Shown here in pieces: positions 34,951 to 45,135 of a stretch of DNA of 64,000 nucleotides. Position 1 is the stretch's first letter. Each line of letters begins with the position of its first letter. The position numbers and the translations under genes were made by a program. The notes under the pieces are model-generated. The model saw only the letters and a list, made by a program, of their open reading frames with translations. It searched no databases and was not told where the DNA came from. Source of the DNA: Tritrichomonas musculus (taxonomy: Eukaryota; Parabasalia; Tritrichomonadida; Tritrichomonadidae); the NCBI GenBank assembly GCA_039105265.1, contig JAPFFF010000027.1, positions 1,302,001 through 1,366,000 of the forward strand, given 5' to 3'.

Positions 34951-36555
34951 ATGTCAAAAAAAGTAAATACAAAACGATCAAATACAACACCAGAAGCGAA
35001 AAAATTAATGAAACAAATATCAAATGCCAAAATGAGAACAGATGTTGGAAAAGGAGATAGTTATTCTTTTACTGACGATAGATATTATAGAATCAAAACA
35101 GTTGATAATTTGGTTCATGTAATCAAAGGAGTTCATGAATATGTTTTTACTCCAAGAGAATGGGCAAAAAGGAAAAAAGGAACAAAAATTGTAGCTCAAG
35201 AAGTCAAAAAAGCTCATTCTGATGACCTGAATGCAGCATTAGCTTGGAAACGAAAAAAGAAAGCAGGAGAGAAAAAACAAGAGAAGATGGAATGGGTACT
35301 CAAAGGAGGAATTCCACCACAGTTACAGTCGAAAGAAAATGAGCCAAAGCCAAAAAAGGCGAAAGAAAATGAGCCAAAGCCAAAAAAGGCGAAAGAAAAT
35401 GAGCCAAAGCCAAAAAAGGCGAAAGAAAATGAGCCAAAGCCAAAAAAGGCGAAAGAAAATGAGCCAAAGCCAAAAAAGGCGAAAGAAAATGAGCCAAAGC
35501 CAAAAAGAACAAGAGCAAATGTTCCTAGAGCAAAAGATTTTGTTGATGCGAAAGAGAAGAAAAGATTAGATAAAATAAATAAAATGATAGCTAAATATGG
35601 TGAAATACCAAAAGCTAAAAGAATTGAAAAATTACAAAAATTAGGATATAATGTAGATAACAATACAGATGACGAAAAATTAAATATCTGGTTACATGAA
35701 GCAGATTGTATTCAAAAAGGTAAATATCGATATTTATCTTATGGAACTTTATTTAATACAATTCAATCAAAAAAATTTCAAAAAATTCAACTTAATCCAA
35801 TTCCACCAGATGCAACAAGAATGGATTTAGTTCAAACAATGTATGATATAGCAAAAGGGAAATTTGGTAAAGAAGTAAAAAAGACGAAGACAAGAGCAAA
35901 TGTTCCTAGAGCAAAAGATTTTGTTGATGCGAAAGAGAAGAAACAAACAAAAAAGAATTCTCAAAAATGGGACTCATTGAGTAAAAATGATTTGTTTGAT
36001 TTATTGAATCAAAATGGATATTTTGTCAATTTTAATTTATCGAAACAAGAATTAATTAAGCAATGTAAAGATAATGGAATAACCATGCCAAAACAAAAAC
36101 AACAGAGAAAACCAAAACCGAAAAAGGCGAAAGAAAATGAGCCAAAACCGAGAAAACCGCTATCTGAAGCAAAACAAAGAAATCAAGAATTGAGAGAAAA
36201 ATATAAAGGAATTAAAATTGATAGTCTTCGAAGATTGTTAAGAAGAAATGGTATTGATTTTAATGAAACAATGAAAAGAAAAGATATTATTGAATTAATT
36301 GAATCAAATAATCTAGTATATAAAAAGAGAGAAAGAAAACAAAAACCAATAACCGAAACAAATGAGGCAGTAGGAACACCCATTCCTCCACCTCCACCAC
36401 CAGTGAGCGTTAGCGAACCCAATCCACCAATAACAGAAACAAATGATGCAGTTGGTACTCAAACTCAAAGACCTCCGTTATCTAATCGATCACAATATGC
36501 TCAAACAATAATGAAAAGATTAAATGGGGAAAAAAAAATTCCAGGAACAGAATAA
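34951..36555 (+). CDS. Large basic protein with SAP-like motifs and KENEPKPKKA repeats, 534 aa
   Basis: Residues about 128-190 hold six 10-residue units of the type KENEPKPKKA. At least three SAP-like helix-extension-helix segments follow, including RIEKLQKLGYNVDNNTDDEK, LSKNDLFDLLNQNGYFV and DSLRRLLRRNGIDFNETMKR. RANVPRAKDFVDAKEKK occurs twice, showing an internal duplication. The end is proline-rich (PIPPPPPPVSVSE). It probably binds DNA in the virion core along with its two upstream neighbours. Confidence 0.7.
   Translation: MSKKVNTKRSNTTPEAKKLMKQISNAKMRTDVGKGDSYSFTDDRYYRIKTVDNLVHVIKGVHEYVFTPREWAKRKKGTKIVAQEVKKAHSDDLNAALAWKRKKKAGEKKQEKMEWVLKGGIPPQLQSKENEPKPKKAKENEPKPKKAKENEPKPKKAKENEPKPKKAKENEPKPKKAKENEPKPKRTRANVPRAKDFVDAKEKKRLDKINKMIAKYGEIPKAKRIEKLQKLGYNVDNNTDDEKLNIWLHEADCIQKGKYRYLSYGTLFNTIQSKKFQKIQLNPIPPDATRMDLVQTMYDIAKGKFGKEVKKTKTRANVPRAKDFVDAKEKKQTKKNSQKWDSLSKNDLFDLLNQNGYFVNFNLSKQELIKQCKDNGITMPKQKQQRKPKPKKAKENEPKPRKPLSEAKQRNQELREKYKGIKIDSLRRLLRRNGIDFNETMKRKDIIELIESNNLVYKKRERKQKPITETNEAVGTPIPPPPPPVSVSEPNPPITETNDAVGTQTQRPPLSNRSQYAQTIMKRLNGEKKIPGTE
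35330..35509. repeat. 30-bp coding tandem repeat, six copies
   Basis: Units containing GAAAATGAGCCAAAGCCAAA and AAGGC repeat every 30 bases, nearly without change, and encode KENEPKPKKA. A further diverged copy lies near 36117-36146. Confidence 0.9.
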
Positions 36556-37115
36556 TCACAAAGAAATATGAACCGAAAAAAATAAATTTACCTAACGTAG
36601 TTCATGTAAATCTTCCAATACAAAAACCAGAACCAAAACAAAAACAAAAACAAGTTATTACAACTCTTCCAAATAGTGAGAAATTCAAACAAAATATTAT
36701 TCAAGATTCAATAAAACCAACAAAAACGGTTCAAAAAGAGTCACCGTTAAGAACTCAATATGATGATAATCCTGAATTTTATGATAATTATTTCGATAAT
36801 CCACAATCTGATTTTGAAGATAATTATTTTGATAATCCACCATCTGAATTACCAAAACAAGAACCAATAGTCGAAATTGATTATAATTATGTTCCAATTG
36901 AAGATGATCTGAGAATAACCAATTCAACTGATCCACCAAAACAAAAACAAAAACCAAAACAAAAAGGAAAATGGAGGTCCAAAGATGAGATATATAATGA
37001 GATGGTCAAGAAATTAGAAAGGAAAGGAATTCCAATTCCTGAAGGTGCAACTATCAAACAATTAAAAGATTTAGATAAAACGGTTAAAGGGCAATCTGGT
37101 CGACCAAAAAAATAA
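36556..37115 (+). other. Coding-like Pro/Lys/Gln-rich stretch without a start codon of its own
   Basis: An open stretch ending at TAA 37113-37115 has protein-like composition: repeats of PEPKQKQKQ type, two copies of DNYFDNPxS, and a basic C-terminal domain with KWRSKDEIYNEMVKKLERKG and IPIPEGATIKQLKDL. The last part resembles another SAP-like or small DNA-binding motif. It follows the 534-aa gene and precedes 37116. It is best treated as a decayed or incomplete part of the core-protein cluster. Confidence 0.45.
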
Positions 37116-37352
37116 ATGAAAGGTCAACGATATGTACACAAGTCAAAGTGGAAAATAATTTGGGTTATTGACGATGATGGTTCTAGAAAACCGTTTCTTC
37201 TTGATGAAAAAGGTTCATTGGCATTGATGTATTTTCCAAAGAATGAAAATAGAAATCTTCGAAAAGAAATACAAAAAATATATCCCAAAAAAACACTTCA
37301 TCCAATTGGACCAATTCGATTTCATGATTTTAGAAATCAAGATAAAGGTTGA
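37116..37352 (+). CDS. Small basic protein, 78 aa
   Basis: Starts one base beyond the preceding stop. It begins KGQRYVHKSKWKIIWVIDDD and reads like a short beta-rich domain followed by a basic helix (NLRKEIQKIYPKKT). It lies at the end of the basic protein cluster and may be a minor core component. No family is recognised. Confidence 0.55.
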   Translation: MKGQRYVHKSKWKIIWVIDDDGSRKPFLLDEKGSLALMYFPKNENRNLRKEIQKIYPKKTLHPIGPIRFHDFRNQDKG

Positions 37353-37447
37353 AATATTGGCTTATTAATAATATTTGGATCTTTTCTTGGATTTAATAAG
37401 ACTGCTGGTTTAGCACTAATTTTTTTATTAAAACTTCCAAATGCCAT
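37337..37447 (-). CDS. Possible 36-aa peptide starting MAFGSF
   Basis: A short minus-strand frame reads MAFGSFNKKISAKPAVLLNP and ends at TGA; it overlaps the end of the 78-aa gene. Its opening resembles MAFGTWIKRI of the virion-type peptide at 48871, and GTCATTTTTTT upstream could serve as an initiator. It is short enough to be chance. Confidence 0.3.
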   Translation of the reverse strand: MAFGSFNKKISAKPAVLLNPRKDPNIINKPIFQPLS

Positions 37448-37470
37448 TCTTTTTATTTATTTTTAAAAAA

Positions 37471-37737
37471 ATGACTTTATCATTACCAAAAGCTTTAAAG
37501 GACGATAGACAAGAATTAAGACATTTATTTAGTGAAATCAAAAGTGAATTATTTGATACATTTATGAATACAGATAGTTTTACTGAATCTTGTGAATGTA
37601 TGAATATTTCAAAGAATATAAGTGTTATAGAAAAAGAAATAGAAACAGATTTTAATGAACTTGAAGATATTATATTTAGGATGAAACAAACATTAGATCG
37701 CACATTAGTCATCAAAAAGTATTTTCAAATTTCATAA
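37471..37737 (+). CDS. Helical protein of unknown function, 88 aa
   Basis: The start is MTLSLPKALK at 37471, behind a T-rich leader; an earlier in-frame ATG at 37441 would translate the leader as MPFFLFIFKK. The protein is all helical and acidic (ELRHLFSEIKSELFDTF, SVIEKEIETDFNELEDIIF). It precedes the conserved 177-aa gene on the same strand. No family is recognised. Confidence 0.65.
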   Translation: MTLSLPKALKDDRQELRHLFSEIKSELFDTFMNTDSFTESCECMNISKNISVIEKEIETDFNELEDIIFRMKQTLDRTLVIKKYFQIS

Positions 37738-37757
37738 ATTTTTTCAGAAACTCAAAA

Positions 37758-38291
37758 ATGATTAAGAAAAGAGCAGCGAATGCAGGAGTAAATGCTAATA
37801 TTTCGTTAGAGCCTTCAGCAGCTAGTCAAAGTACAAACAACTTAACAAATAATATAATAATTAATAAAAGAGATGATGGGAAAGAAGATATTGTTATAAC
37901 TCGTGAAATTGAATTACCTGATATCAAAAATAATGAAATTGAAAAAGATGTTAAATATTTAATTTTAGAAACATATGCAAAAATTTTATTAGATCAAGAT
38001 AAAGCTTTAATTTCGAATTTAATATCTAAAAATTGTATTATTATACCAATTACAAGTTTACAAGAAATAATCAAAACTATATTAGGTAAAAATTGTTCAT
38101 CTGTAGAAATTTATATTGATGAAGATATTAAATGTTGTGCATCTAAAGCATCACCTATTCGAAAAATTGAAGCAATAAAAATAATTAATGAAGATGGTGA
38201 AATGGTAACAGATTTCAAACAAGTTTATAACAAAGAATTTAATGATTTAGTTAATGTTTATCATCTTTGTTTGAAATATGTTGTTGTATAA
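37758..38291 (+). CDS. Conserved small Polinton protein, 177 aa
   Basis: Starts MIKKRAANAG right behind ACTCAAAA. A Ser/Asn-rich N terminus (to about residue 50) precedes a conserved domain of about 120 residues ending HLCLKYVVV, which matches the element A protein at 3..350. Conservation of both sequence and position (facing the fibre gene) between two otherwise diverged elements argues for a core virion role. No known fold is recognised. Confidence 0.8.
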   Translation: MIKKRAANAGVNANISLEPSAASQSTNNLTNNIIINKRDDGKEDIVITREIELPDIKNNEIEKDVKYLILETYAKILLDQDKALISNLISKNCIIIPITSLQEIIKTILGKNCSSVEIYIDEDIKCCASKASPIRKIEAIKIINEDGEMVTDFKQVYNKEFNDLVNVYHLCLKYVVV

Positions 38292-38301
38292 GAGAGAACT
38301 T

Positions 38302-41300
38302 TTACTCTTTGAATACACAAACAATATTATCATTTATTTTTGCAGTTATGATTCCAATTGTTAAACGTCTTATTTTTGATGTTATTGGAGTATTTTCATC
38401 AAGAACTTTGATTTGATTATCTTCATCAATATAAATTTCATCACCAATTTCAAACCTTGATGAATCATCAACTTTGACCAAATAATCACCATGACTTGCA
38501 AAAGTAATTGAATTATTTTCTTCGTCAATTCGAACACAAATTCCAATAAATTCTTTCCAAGTACCTGTAGTTTTCACTGAACAAATACAATCTATTGAAT
38601 CTTTTTCGGTTGATTCAATCCATTGATTATCAACATTCTTATAAACTTTTCCTGTAATAAATACTGGTTTTCCTATTTCAAAATCATCAATAATATCTTC
38701 AATTGGAGCATAATGTGTGATTGTATTTGAACCCCTACTGTTGACAGTTCCTTTGACATCTAAATTTCCAAAAATCTCGAATAGTCTTCCTGATGGAGAA
38801 ACTTCATAAGAAAATGCTATTGAATCATTCAAAATTACTTTCCAGCGGGCAGTATTGTATTGATTATAATATATTATTTTAGAACATTTTGTTGAATCCA
38901 AACCAAGAACTATATTTGATTCATATAAATTTGGATTTCCTTGATATACCTTTAAACAATCTGCATCTACACCATCTATTTCTAAATCACCATATGTTAT
39001 AAAAACGTTATTATGAAAAATGGTATGATTTGCGTCCCAACCAATAATATTTGCACAACCTGTAACACCTAAAACACCTAAACCAGTCATAAAACCGAAA
39101 GTAGCAGCTTCATTTTCATTTGTACCTATGCCTGCTATTAACGAGATTTTTAAATCTGATTCTGTATTATTTGTATCTAATATTGTTATTTTCCCATTTA
39201 TCGTTGAATCACCCTCTTTGGAGACATAATTGGTCAAATCAACAGGTTCAGGAATTTCACTTTTCAATGCATAATTTGACAAATCCATAGGTTCAGGAAT
39301 CTCACTTTTCAATGCATAATTGGCCAAATCAACAGGTTCAGGAATTTCACTTTTTAATGCTATTTTATCTTGCTTCAATATTTTTTCCGCTAATATTAAT
39401 TTGGTATCAAAAGAGTCTTCCCCATTATCGATGTAAAAGCATTGACCAAATCTATCGCTTTTATAATAGGTCAAGTTATAGGTTGTTCCATCAATTTCAA
39501 CATCGACATTAACTCCATCTTCAGTAATAACACCATCATAGTCAAACAAATAATCAAACTCTTTTACAAAGCCATCGTTATTTGATATTGTTCCAACAAG
39601 GTGAATTCCACTAGTCAATTTTATTTTGACTTCCCACGATCCTGAATTATCTTGTACGTTTTCAAAAGGCACATCGACTGCATCTTTATATATCAAATCA
39701 TTTTTGCTTCGATATTTTGCATCTGCTTCTTCTTTCGTATATAATTCTTCAATATTTGGTTTCTTAGCTAATTCTTGTTGAATAGTTTCTAAAGCAGTAT
39801 TTACTTCGTCAGTTGTTGGATATTCAAGACTAAACATTGCAACATCATTTTGATGACTATTTACTGCTAATGCATTTATTTTTTCATCTAAAGCTTCAAT
39901 ATCAGATAAATAAGCAATATCAGCTGGAGTTTTCTCAACTAAAAGTCTCATAAATGTATTGTTTTCAATGATACATCCAGCAATCTTATAGTCAGTATTT
40001 TCTCCTGTTATAATTATATTTTTATCAATTTTACTAATATTGGATAAATATTTTGTACGATATTCTTCCGATTTTGGAAGACCTTCAATTGTGATGCTAT
40101 CTATTGTTGTTGTTGTATCAACTCCTTTATAATCAGTTATTGTACCTTGTTCAATTTTGATATATAATCGTTTTTGACCTTCAGATGTGAATAATTTAAA
40201 TACACAAATACCATTTTTTAATTCATCTTCTGCTTGAAATAAAACTGCAGCTTGTTCATCTTGATAATAAGTAACAATATCAATTGTATCCATTCTTGTT
40301 AGTTCACTTCTGGAAATATAATCACTTTCAATTTCTTCAATTTTATCTACAATTTTCAATAATGGTTTCTTCATTGAATCTCTAAATGAATAAGTTAATA
40401 ATTTTGCACCCCCAACAGTCATAATCATTTCTTCTTCTTTTTCATCAAATACTGGAATTTCTGTTGGACCTGATTCACACCAATTTCGAACACTATTTAA
40501 TGATACTCCAATACTTCTTGATAAATCAGGTAATTCCATTTCTTGACGAGATTGAACAAATTGTTTCCATAAACCAGATACACAACTAGTAATTTTTTCT
40601 GCACCAAATATTAGACCATTTGCACTAAAAGCTAACATTCCTGCAACCATTTGAATTTTTTGTTTTAATCTAATTTTGTCAATATCAGCTTCTAATTTTT
40701 CAGTAATTTGTTCAGTTAATGCCATTCTTGATTTCAAACCTTCAACTGATTTATCTAAATTATCAACATCAACAGAAACAACATCAACTGTGTTCGAAAC
40801 TAAATTCAAATCTGATCTCATTGTTGTAATATTGTCTGCTGTAATAATTTTTGATGAAGTTATGTTGTAATCAGTATATAAAGTAGTTGCTGCATTTGGA
40901 TTTGGACTCACTTCATAATATTGTTGATTAATTATATATTCAAATGGATTAGTATTTTTATCCCAATTAATTTCTTCAATTGGATCTACTAAATCTTTAA
41001 ATAAATAAATTGCAATATCTTGATTGTTAACTCCAAATTGACCAAATTCATGACAATTTAATTTCTCAATTGTATCCAAATCACCTCTGAGACTAAAATA
41101 ATTTTTATCATAATCACCATGTCCAGTATACAAATTCGATGGGTAAAAACTTAATCTATTCCATTCTTTGGTAAATGAGAGTTTCAAATCTAAATATACT
41201 CGATCCCAATTATCAAATTGTAAATTGTCTTTTACTTCGGTATATTTATTAATATAAGCTCGAATTACACAACAATCATATCTTAGATTTCCTTCTGTCC

Positions 41301-42369
41301 ATCCAACTGGAAGATATTCTCTTACAAAGGTCAAACCTTTTTCACCTCCATCAATTTCAGTACCATCTTTTAATAATATTTTTGTTTGAACATCAGAATC
41401 TTGAAAAAGTTTTTCAATTGGATTTTCAGATTCACCCCAAGTATAATCCCATCTTTTATGAACTGCATAAGTATTCCATTTTGATCTTCTCATCATTATT
41501 TCTGCTCCATCTCTTTCTTGATATTTTGTTTCACCTTTCCCTGGAACTTGTAAATTACGTTTATTAATAATTTTTCCTGTGATATGACCTTGAACATTCA
41601 AACCACTCCATTTTTCACCATCATAGGTTAAACTCCATTGATTTCCAAAACAATAATCTTTGAATTCAAATTTTAAACCAGTTGGAATTTGATAATCAGT
41701 TGGAATTTTGAAAACCATTTTATAACAATCTTTGAAATTTGATTTTTCATCGGTTACTGAATTTCTATCAAAAATTTGTTCTTCAGTGATTATACTTGGT
41801 TTGTATAAATATAAGTTATCAGATTCATGTAATTTCAAACTATTTCTAGAATCTATGATATCACATTTGATGGAAGGTAATGTTGATTTCAAATGATTTA
41901 AAGGTAATTGATAAATAATACTAATTTCACCATTAATGTACAAAGATTTCAAATCAAGACTTAAATTCTTATCAACTTTTATGTATGGAGTTGTTGATGT
42001 TTCTTCAGTAATTGTCACTTTTTTATCTTCAGCAGCTGTTACACATGGACATACGAAATTTTTATTCAAAACATAAATTGATAATTGATAAATATATTTT
42101 CCTTCACTATCTAAGAAAACATTCTTTCTCAAATTGATTTTAAATACTTCTGTCTTATCATCGATTTGTAATAGTTTTGTTATATCATCATCATTCATTT
42201 GTATATTTAATTTTTCATCTTCAACCGTTAATGCATCTCTAGTAACATGATAATCAGAAAAACCTTCAACAGTTTCAAACTCATTCGATTTTGATGTTAA
42301 CAATTGAGAACCTAAATATGTTTTACCATCTACTTTAAATTGAATATCGCCTTTAAATTTAGTCAGCAT
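38302..42369 (-). CDS. Fibre/spike-like protein, 1,355 aa
   Basis: Homologous to the element A fibre protein: it has one FKDYCFGNQWSLTYDG module (about residues 245-260), a SSKIITADNITTMRSDLNLV block before a coiled coil, and a set of 16-residue repeats of the type YALKSEIPEPVDL (three units) as in trimeric tail fibres. The C-terminal 270 residues contain beta-rich sequence with FITGKVYKNVDNQWIEST and end SKIRRLTIGIITAKINDN, like phage-type fibre tips. The start is the ATG at 42367-42369; the in-frame TTG upstream lies in promoter sequence. Confidence 0.8.
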   Translation of the reverse strand: MLTKFKGDIQFKVDGKTYLGSQLLTSKSNEFETVEGFSDYHVTRDALTVEDEKLNIQMNDDDITKLLQIDDKTEVFKINLRKNVFLDSEGKYIYQLSIYVLNKNFVCPCVTAAEDKKVTITEETSTTPYIKVDKNLSLDLKSLYINGEISIIYQLPLNHLKSTLPSIKCDIIDSRNSLKLHESDNLYLYKPSIITEEQIFDRNSVTDEKSNFKDCYKMVFKIPTDYQIPTGLKFEFKDYCFGNQWSLTYDGEKWSGLNVQGHITGKIINKRNLQVPGKGETKYQERDGAEIMMRRSKWNTYAVHKRWDYTWGESENPIEKLFQDSDVQTKILLKDGTEIDGGEKGLTFVREYLPVGWTEGNLRYDCCVIRAYINKYTEVKDNLQFDNWDRVYLDLKLSFTKEWNRLSFYPSNLYTGHGDYDKNYFSLRGDLDTIEKLNCHEFGQFGVNNQDIAIYLFKDLVDPIEEINWDKNTNPFEYIINQQYYEVSPNPNAATTLYTDYNITSSKIITADNITTMRSDLNLVSNTVDVVSVDVDNLDKSVEGLKSRMALTEQITEKLEADIDKIRLKQKIQMVAGMLAFSANGLIFGAEKITSCVSGLWKQFVQSRQEMELPDLSRSIGVSLNSVRNWCESGPTEIPVFDEKEEEMIMTVGGAKLLTYSFRDSMKKPLLKIVDKIEEIESDYISRSELTRMDTIDIVTYYQDEQAAVLFQAEDELKNGICVFKLFTSEGQKRLYIKIEQGTITDYKGVDTTTTIDSITIEGLPKSEEYRTKYLSNISKIDKNIIITGENTDYKIAGCIIENNTFMRLLVEKTPADIAYLSDIEALDEKINALAVNSHQNDVAMFSLEYPTTDEVNTALETIQQELAKKPNIEELYTKEEADAKYRSKNDLIYKDAVDVPFENVQDNSGSWEVKIKLTSGIHLVGTISNNDGFVKEFDYLFDYDGVITEDGVNVDVEIDGTTYNLTYYKSDRFGQCFYIDNGEDSFDTKLILAEKILKQDKIALKSEIPEPVDLANYALKSEIPEPMDLSNYALKSEIPEPVDLTNYVSKEGDSTINGKITILDTNNTESDLKISLIAGIGTNENEAATFGFMTGLGVLGVTGCANIIGWDANHTIFHNNVFITYGDLEIDGVDADCLKVYQGNPNLYESNIVLGLDSTKCSKIIYYNQYNTARWKVILNDSIAFSYEVSPSGRLFEIFGNLDVKGTVNSRGSNTITHYAPIEDIIDDFEIGKPVFITGKVYKNVDNQWIESTEKDSIDCICSVKTTGTWKEFIGICVRIDEENNSITFASHGDYLVKVDDSSRFEIGDEIYIDEDNQIKVLDENTPITSKIRRLTIGIITAKINDNIVCVFKE

Positions 42370-42397
42370 TTTTTTACATTTGCAACAAAAATAAGAT

Positions 42398-44590
42398 TTA
42401 CTCAATTGTGGAACATTTTTCTTCTAATAACTGAATTCTACTATCATAAAATTTATCACATTCAATATTTTTAGTTTTATCTTCTAAGATCATAATTCGA
42501 TTCTCGGTTGTCAAATTTTCAAAAGTTAGATCAGTTTCAATATTTTGACATTTACGTTCCAAAGCAGTTAATATTTCATCAACATTCTCATTCTCATTAT
42601 TATTATTACCTCCACATTGACATTGATTCTCTTCTAATCGAGATAAATCTTCTGAAAGACCAGCACAAAATGACCAAATCTCTTTGATTCCTTGATTTAA
42701 CCATTTTAATTGATCTAGTTCTTCGTCTTGCCATTTCTTTAATTTTTCTTCAAATGTTAATACAACTGGTTTTTCCTCATTTAATGCCAATGTTTGAGCT
42801 TTATTATTTATGACAAAACCTTCTTTATTTCGATATTCTTGACTCTCAGTAGTATCAGCAGAAAATACATTTCCAATTTGATCAACATTTGATTCTAAGG
42901 TTGATACCCTTTCTGTATAATTTTTCATTGTATTTTCTAAATTTGTTATTCTAGTTAATGTATCAAAATCTATAGAACCTGATGATGACCCAAGAGTGGT
43001 TAAATAATTTTTGAAATTCTCATTCAAAGGAGCAAGGTAATAACCAACAATTCGATTTTCTAAATTTCTTTCCTCTCCAGAATCTGTTTCATATTGGTGT
43101 TCTTCACAATATTTTTTATCGGCTTCAGTTTCTTCTAATTTTAGTTCAAATATACCATTTAAGGTTATTTTTAGGTTATGATTTTCAATTACAAATGATG
43201 AACTTTCTATATTATTTTGATTTGATTTAACAGTTAATTCATTATTTGTTATTTTACATTCGATAACATAATCAATGAATTTAATTTGATAATTTATTTT
43301 TGAACGTTTTCGATCAAAGATATGGAAAATAAAATGTGAACTCTCATAATCATAAATGGTAATTATTAATGATGAATTATTGTATTCGGCTGATATAAAA
43401 GAAGTTAACATAACACCATCAGCAGCTTCAAGATTACTCATATCAAAAGTTATAAATCCATACCCTGCTAATGTTTGAGGTCGTAATGGTTGTAATGGAA
43501 TATTATTTAAATTATTTTCGACAAATATTGAATTTCTCCAAAATTTACCAAATTCTTTGTTATCAATTAAGTATTCGAGTTGATCTTCAAAACTTTGATT
43601 CAACTGAGAAAATATATAATCCATATACAATTTCCAATCATCTTCATTTTTTTGCAGCATCTTCTCATAGGACTCAATTGTGATTGTTTGCGGATCTTCT
43701 GTTAATAATTGAGGTGCAGCTCGAAAAGTCTTTGGAGCTCCTATTTTTGCCATTACATATTGATTTTGATTAATTTCACTTCTCATATTCCAAAAGATTG
43801 CTTTTGCGAGAAATTGAAGATCCAATATATATTGATAATCTTTAATGGTTCCATCATCATCGATCGGTTTTTTTGGATTCGGCATTATTACTGGAAATCG
43901 TAAAACTTCGGAAAGATATAGTGGTTCTGAAAAAGTTACATGATTTCCTAAATCTTGGATATTATCTGGATCATCATCTGATGGGTAAGATAAATTTATT
44001 TTTTTCCAGAGATTGAAAAATTTCACAAGGGCATTTGTTGATATTTGAATTTTATTGTCCGAAGAATTTAACATAAAATTTCCAGTTGCTCCTTTCAATG
44101 CTGTACTTAAATTTTCCGTTTTATTCACAACTGAAGTAAGATCTCTCCCTAATTTATCAGAAGTCAGTTCACTATTATATCCAGTTGATCCCTCTAAAAG
44201 ATTAAATTTAATTTTTAAATTTTGAACTGTACCACCATCTTTCAAAACAAATTTAGTTTTTGAGTTATCTTGATTATCGAGTACATAATCAACAATTTTT
44301 CCAGCTAATATAGACTTCCCACTGTTTCCATACATCTCTAAATTTGATTTTGCAGAACCTGATGGATAGAATTTTTGTGTTCGTCCATCCAAAGTCTGCA
44401 ACTCTTCAACAATTTCATCGGACTTGATTGTTGCTGTTCTTTCTCCTTTCTTTTTCTCTTCCTCATCTTTTGGGTATTTTATTGTTAAATTTGACGCCTC
44501 ACCATTTTCTTTCAACACAAATAAACTCGAATCAGTCACACCACTTGCAGTCATTAATTTGAAATCTGTATCGGTCCAAACACCTGTCAT
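42398..44590 (-). CDS. Second fibre-associated protein, 730 aa
   Basis: Starts MTGVWTDTDFKLMTASGVTD (ATG 44588-44590). The N-terminal part repeats short beta-type segments such as ASNLTIKYPKDEEE and VQNLKIKFNLLEGS. The second half is coiled-coil-rich, with TRITNLENTMKNYTERVSTL, LSRLEENQ and NRIMILEDKTKNIE. A CQCGGNNNNENENV linker is notable. It lies directly upstream of, and in line with, the 1,355-aa fibre gene; both have a TTATTTTTGNTGC sequence before the ATG. A fibre shaft or attachment protein is inferred. Confidence 0.7.
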   Translation of the reverse strand: MTGVWTDTDFKLMTASGVTDSSLFVLKENGEASNLTIKYPKDEEEKKKGERTATIKSDEIVEELQTLDGRTQKFYPSGSAKSNLEMYGNSGKSILAGKIVDYVLDNQDNSKTKFVLKDGGTVQNLKIKFNLLEGSTGYNSELTSDKLGRDLTSVVNKTENLSTALKGATGNFMLNSSDNKIQISTNALVKFFNLWKKINLSYPSDDDPDNIQDLGNHVTFSEPLYLSEVLRFPVIMPNPKKPIDDDGTIKDYQYILDLQFLAKAIFWNMRSEINQNQYVMAKIGAPKTFRAAPQLLTEDPQTITIESYEKMLQKNEDDWKLYMDYIFSQLNQSFEDQLEYLIDNKEFGKFWRNSIFVENNLNNIPLQPLRPQTLAGYGFITFDMSNLEAADGVMLTSFISAEYNNSSLIITIYDYESSHFIFHIFDRKRSKINYQIKFIDYVIECKITNNELTVKSNQNNIESSSFVIENHNLKITLNGIFELKLEETEADKKYCEEHQYETDSGEERNLENRIVGYYLAPLNENFKNYLTTLGSSSGSIDFDTLTRITNLENTMKNYTERVSTLESNVDQIGNVFSADTTESQEYRNKEGFVINNKAQTLALNEEKPVVLTFEEKLKKWQDEELDQLKWLNQGIKEIWSFCAGLSEDLSRLEENQCQCGGNNNNENENVDEILTALERKCQNIETDLTFENLTTENRIMILEDKTKNIECDKFYDSRIQLLEEKCSTIE

Positions 44591-44625
44591 TAAATTTTTA
44601 TTTTCGCACCAAAAATAAAATTGAT

Positions 44626-45111
44626 TCAATATTCTAATTTCAAGAACAAAATGAAATAATCAGGAACTATTATTTTTCTTGTTTCTGTATCTTTAAACCA
44701 AACCATAAAACCTTGTTTGACATTCGAATCAATTAAATATTTTCTATTATCATCAGGAACTTGTAAATTTGCAACATAAACTAAACTATCACAATAATTA
44801 TTTCGAGGAACAAAACTTGCATGAACAGTATAATTTGATGCAGTATGCTTATTAACAACACAATAACAATATTGAAATATAATATACCGTTCTTGACCTT
44901 GAGTTGGAGTATGAAACTCTGATGGATATTTAAAAGCAAATCTATCGTTTTCCAAATAAAAGTGATCAACCGTTAAACATTCTGATAAATTTTGTTCTTG
45001 TTGTTCCTTTGTTGATAGTTTCCAACCTTGAACAGGGTAATAAGTTTTATGAATTTTTAATGGTTGAATATTTAAATTTGGATCAATGTTATATGAAATT
45101 AATGTCGACAT
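44626..45111 (-). CDS. Putative minor capsid (penton-like) protein, 161 aa
   Basis: The protein has no membrane segments or catalytic motif and is beta-rich, with YIIFQYCYCVVNKHTASNYT and a closing IVPDYFILFLKLEY of the kind seen at the end of jelly-roll capsid proteins. It lies between the fibre genes and the major capsid genes. Size fits a single jelly-roll vertex protein. The call is inference from position and strand pattern. Confidence 0.45.
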   Translation of the reverse strand: MSTLISYNIDPNLNIQPLKIHKTYYPVQGWKLSTKEQQEQNLSECLTVDHFYLENDRFAFKYPSEFHTPTQGQERYIIFQYCYCVVNKHTASNYTVHASFVPRNNYCDSLVYVANLQVPDDNRKYLIDSNVKQGFMVWFKDTETRKIIVPDYFILFLKLEY

Positions 45112-45135
45112 ATTTTTCTATTCAAATAAAAATCT

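Noticed and set aside
35300-35663. Minus-strand frames rich in FGFGSFSFAF-type or LALAHFLSPF-type repeats
   Set aside because: They are mirror images of the 30-bp KENEPKPKKA repeat of the plus-strand core protein.
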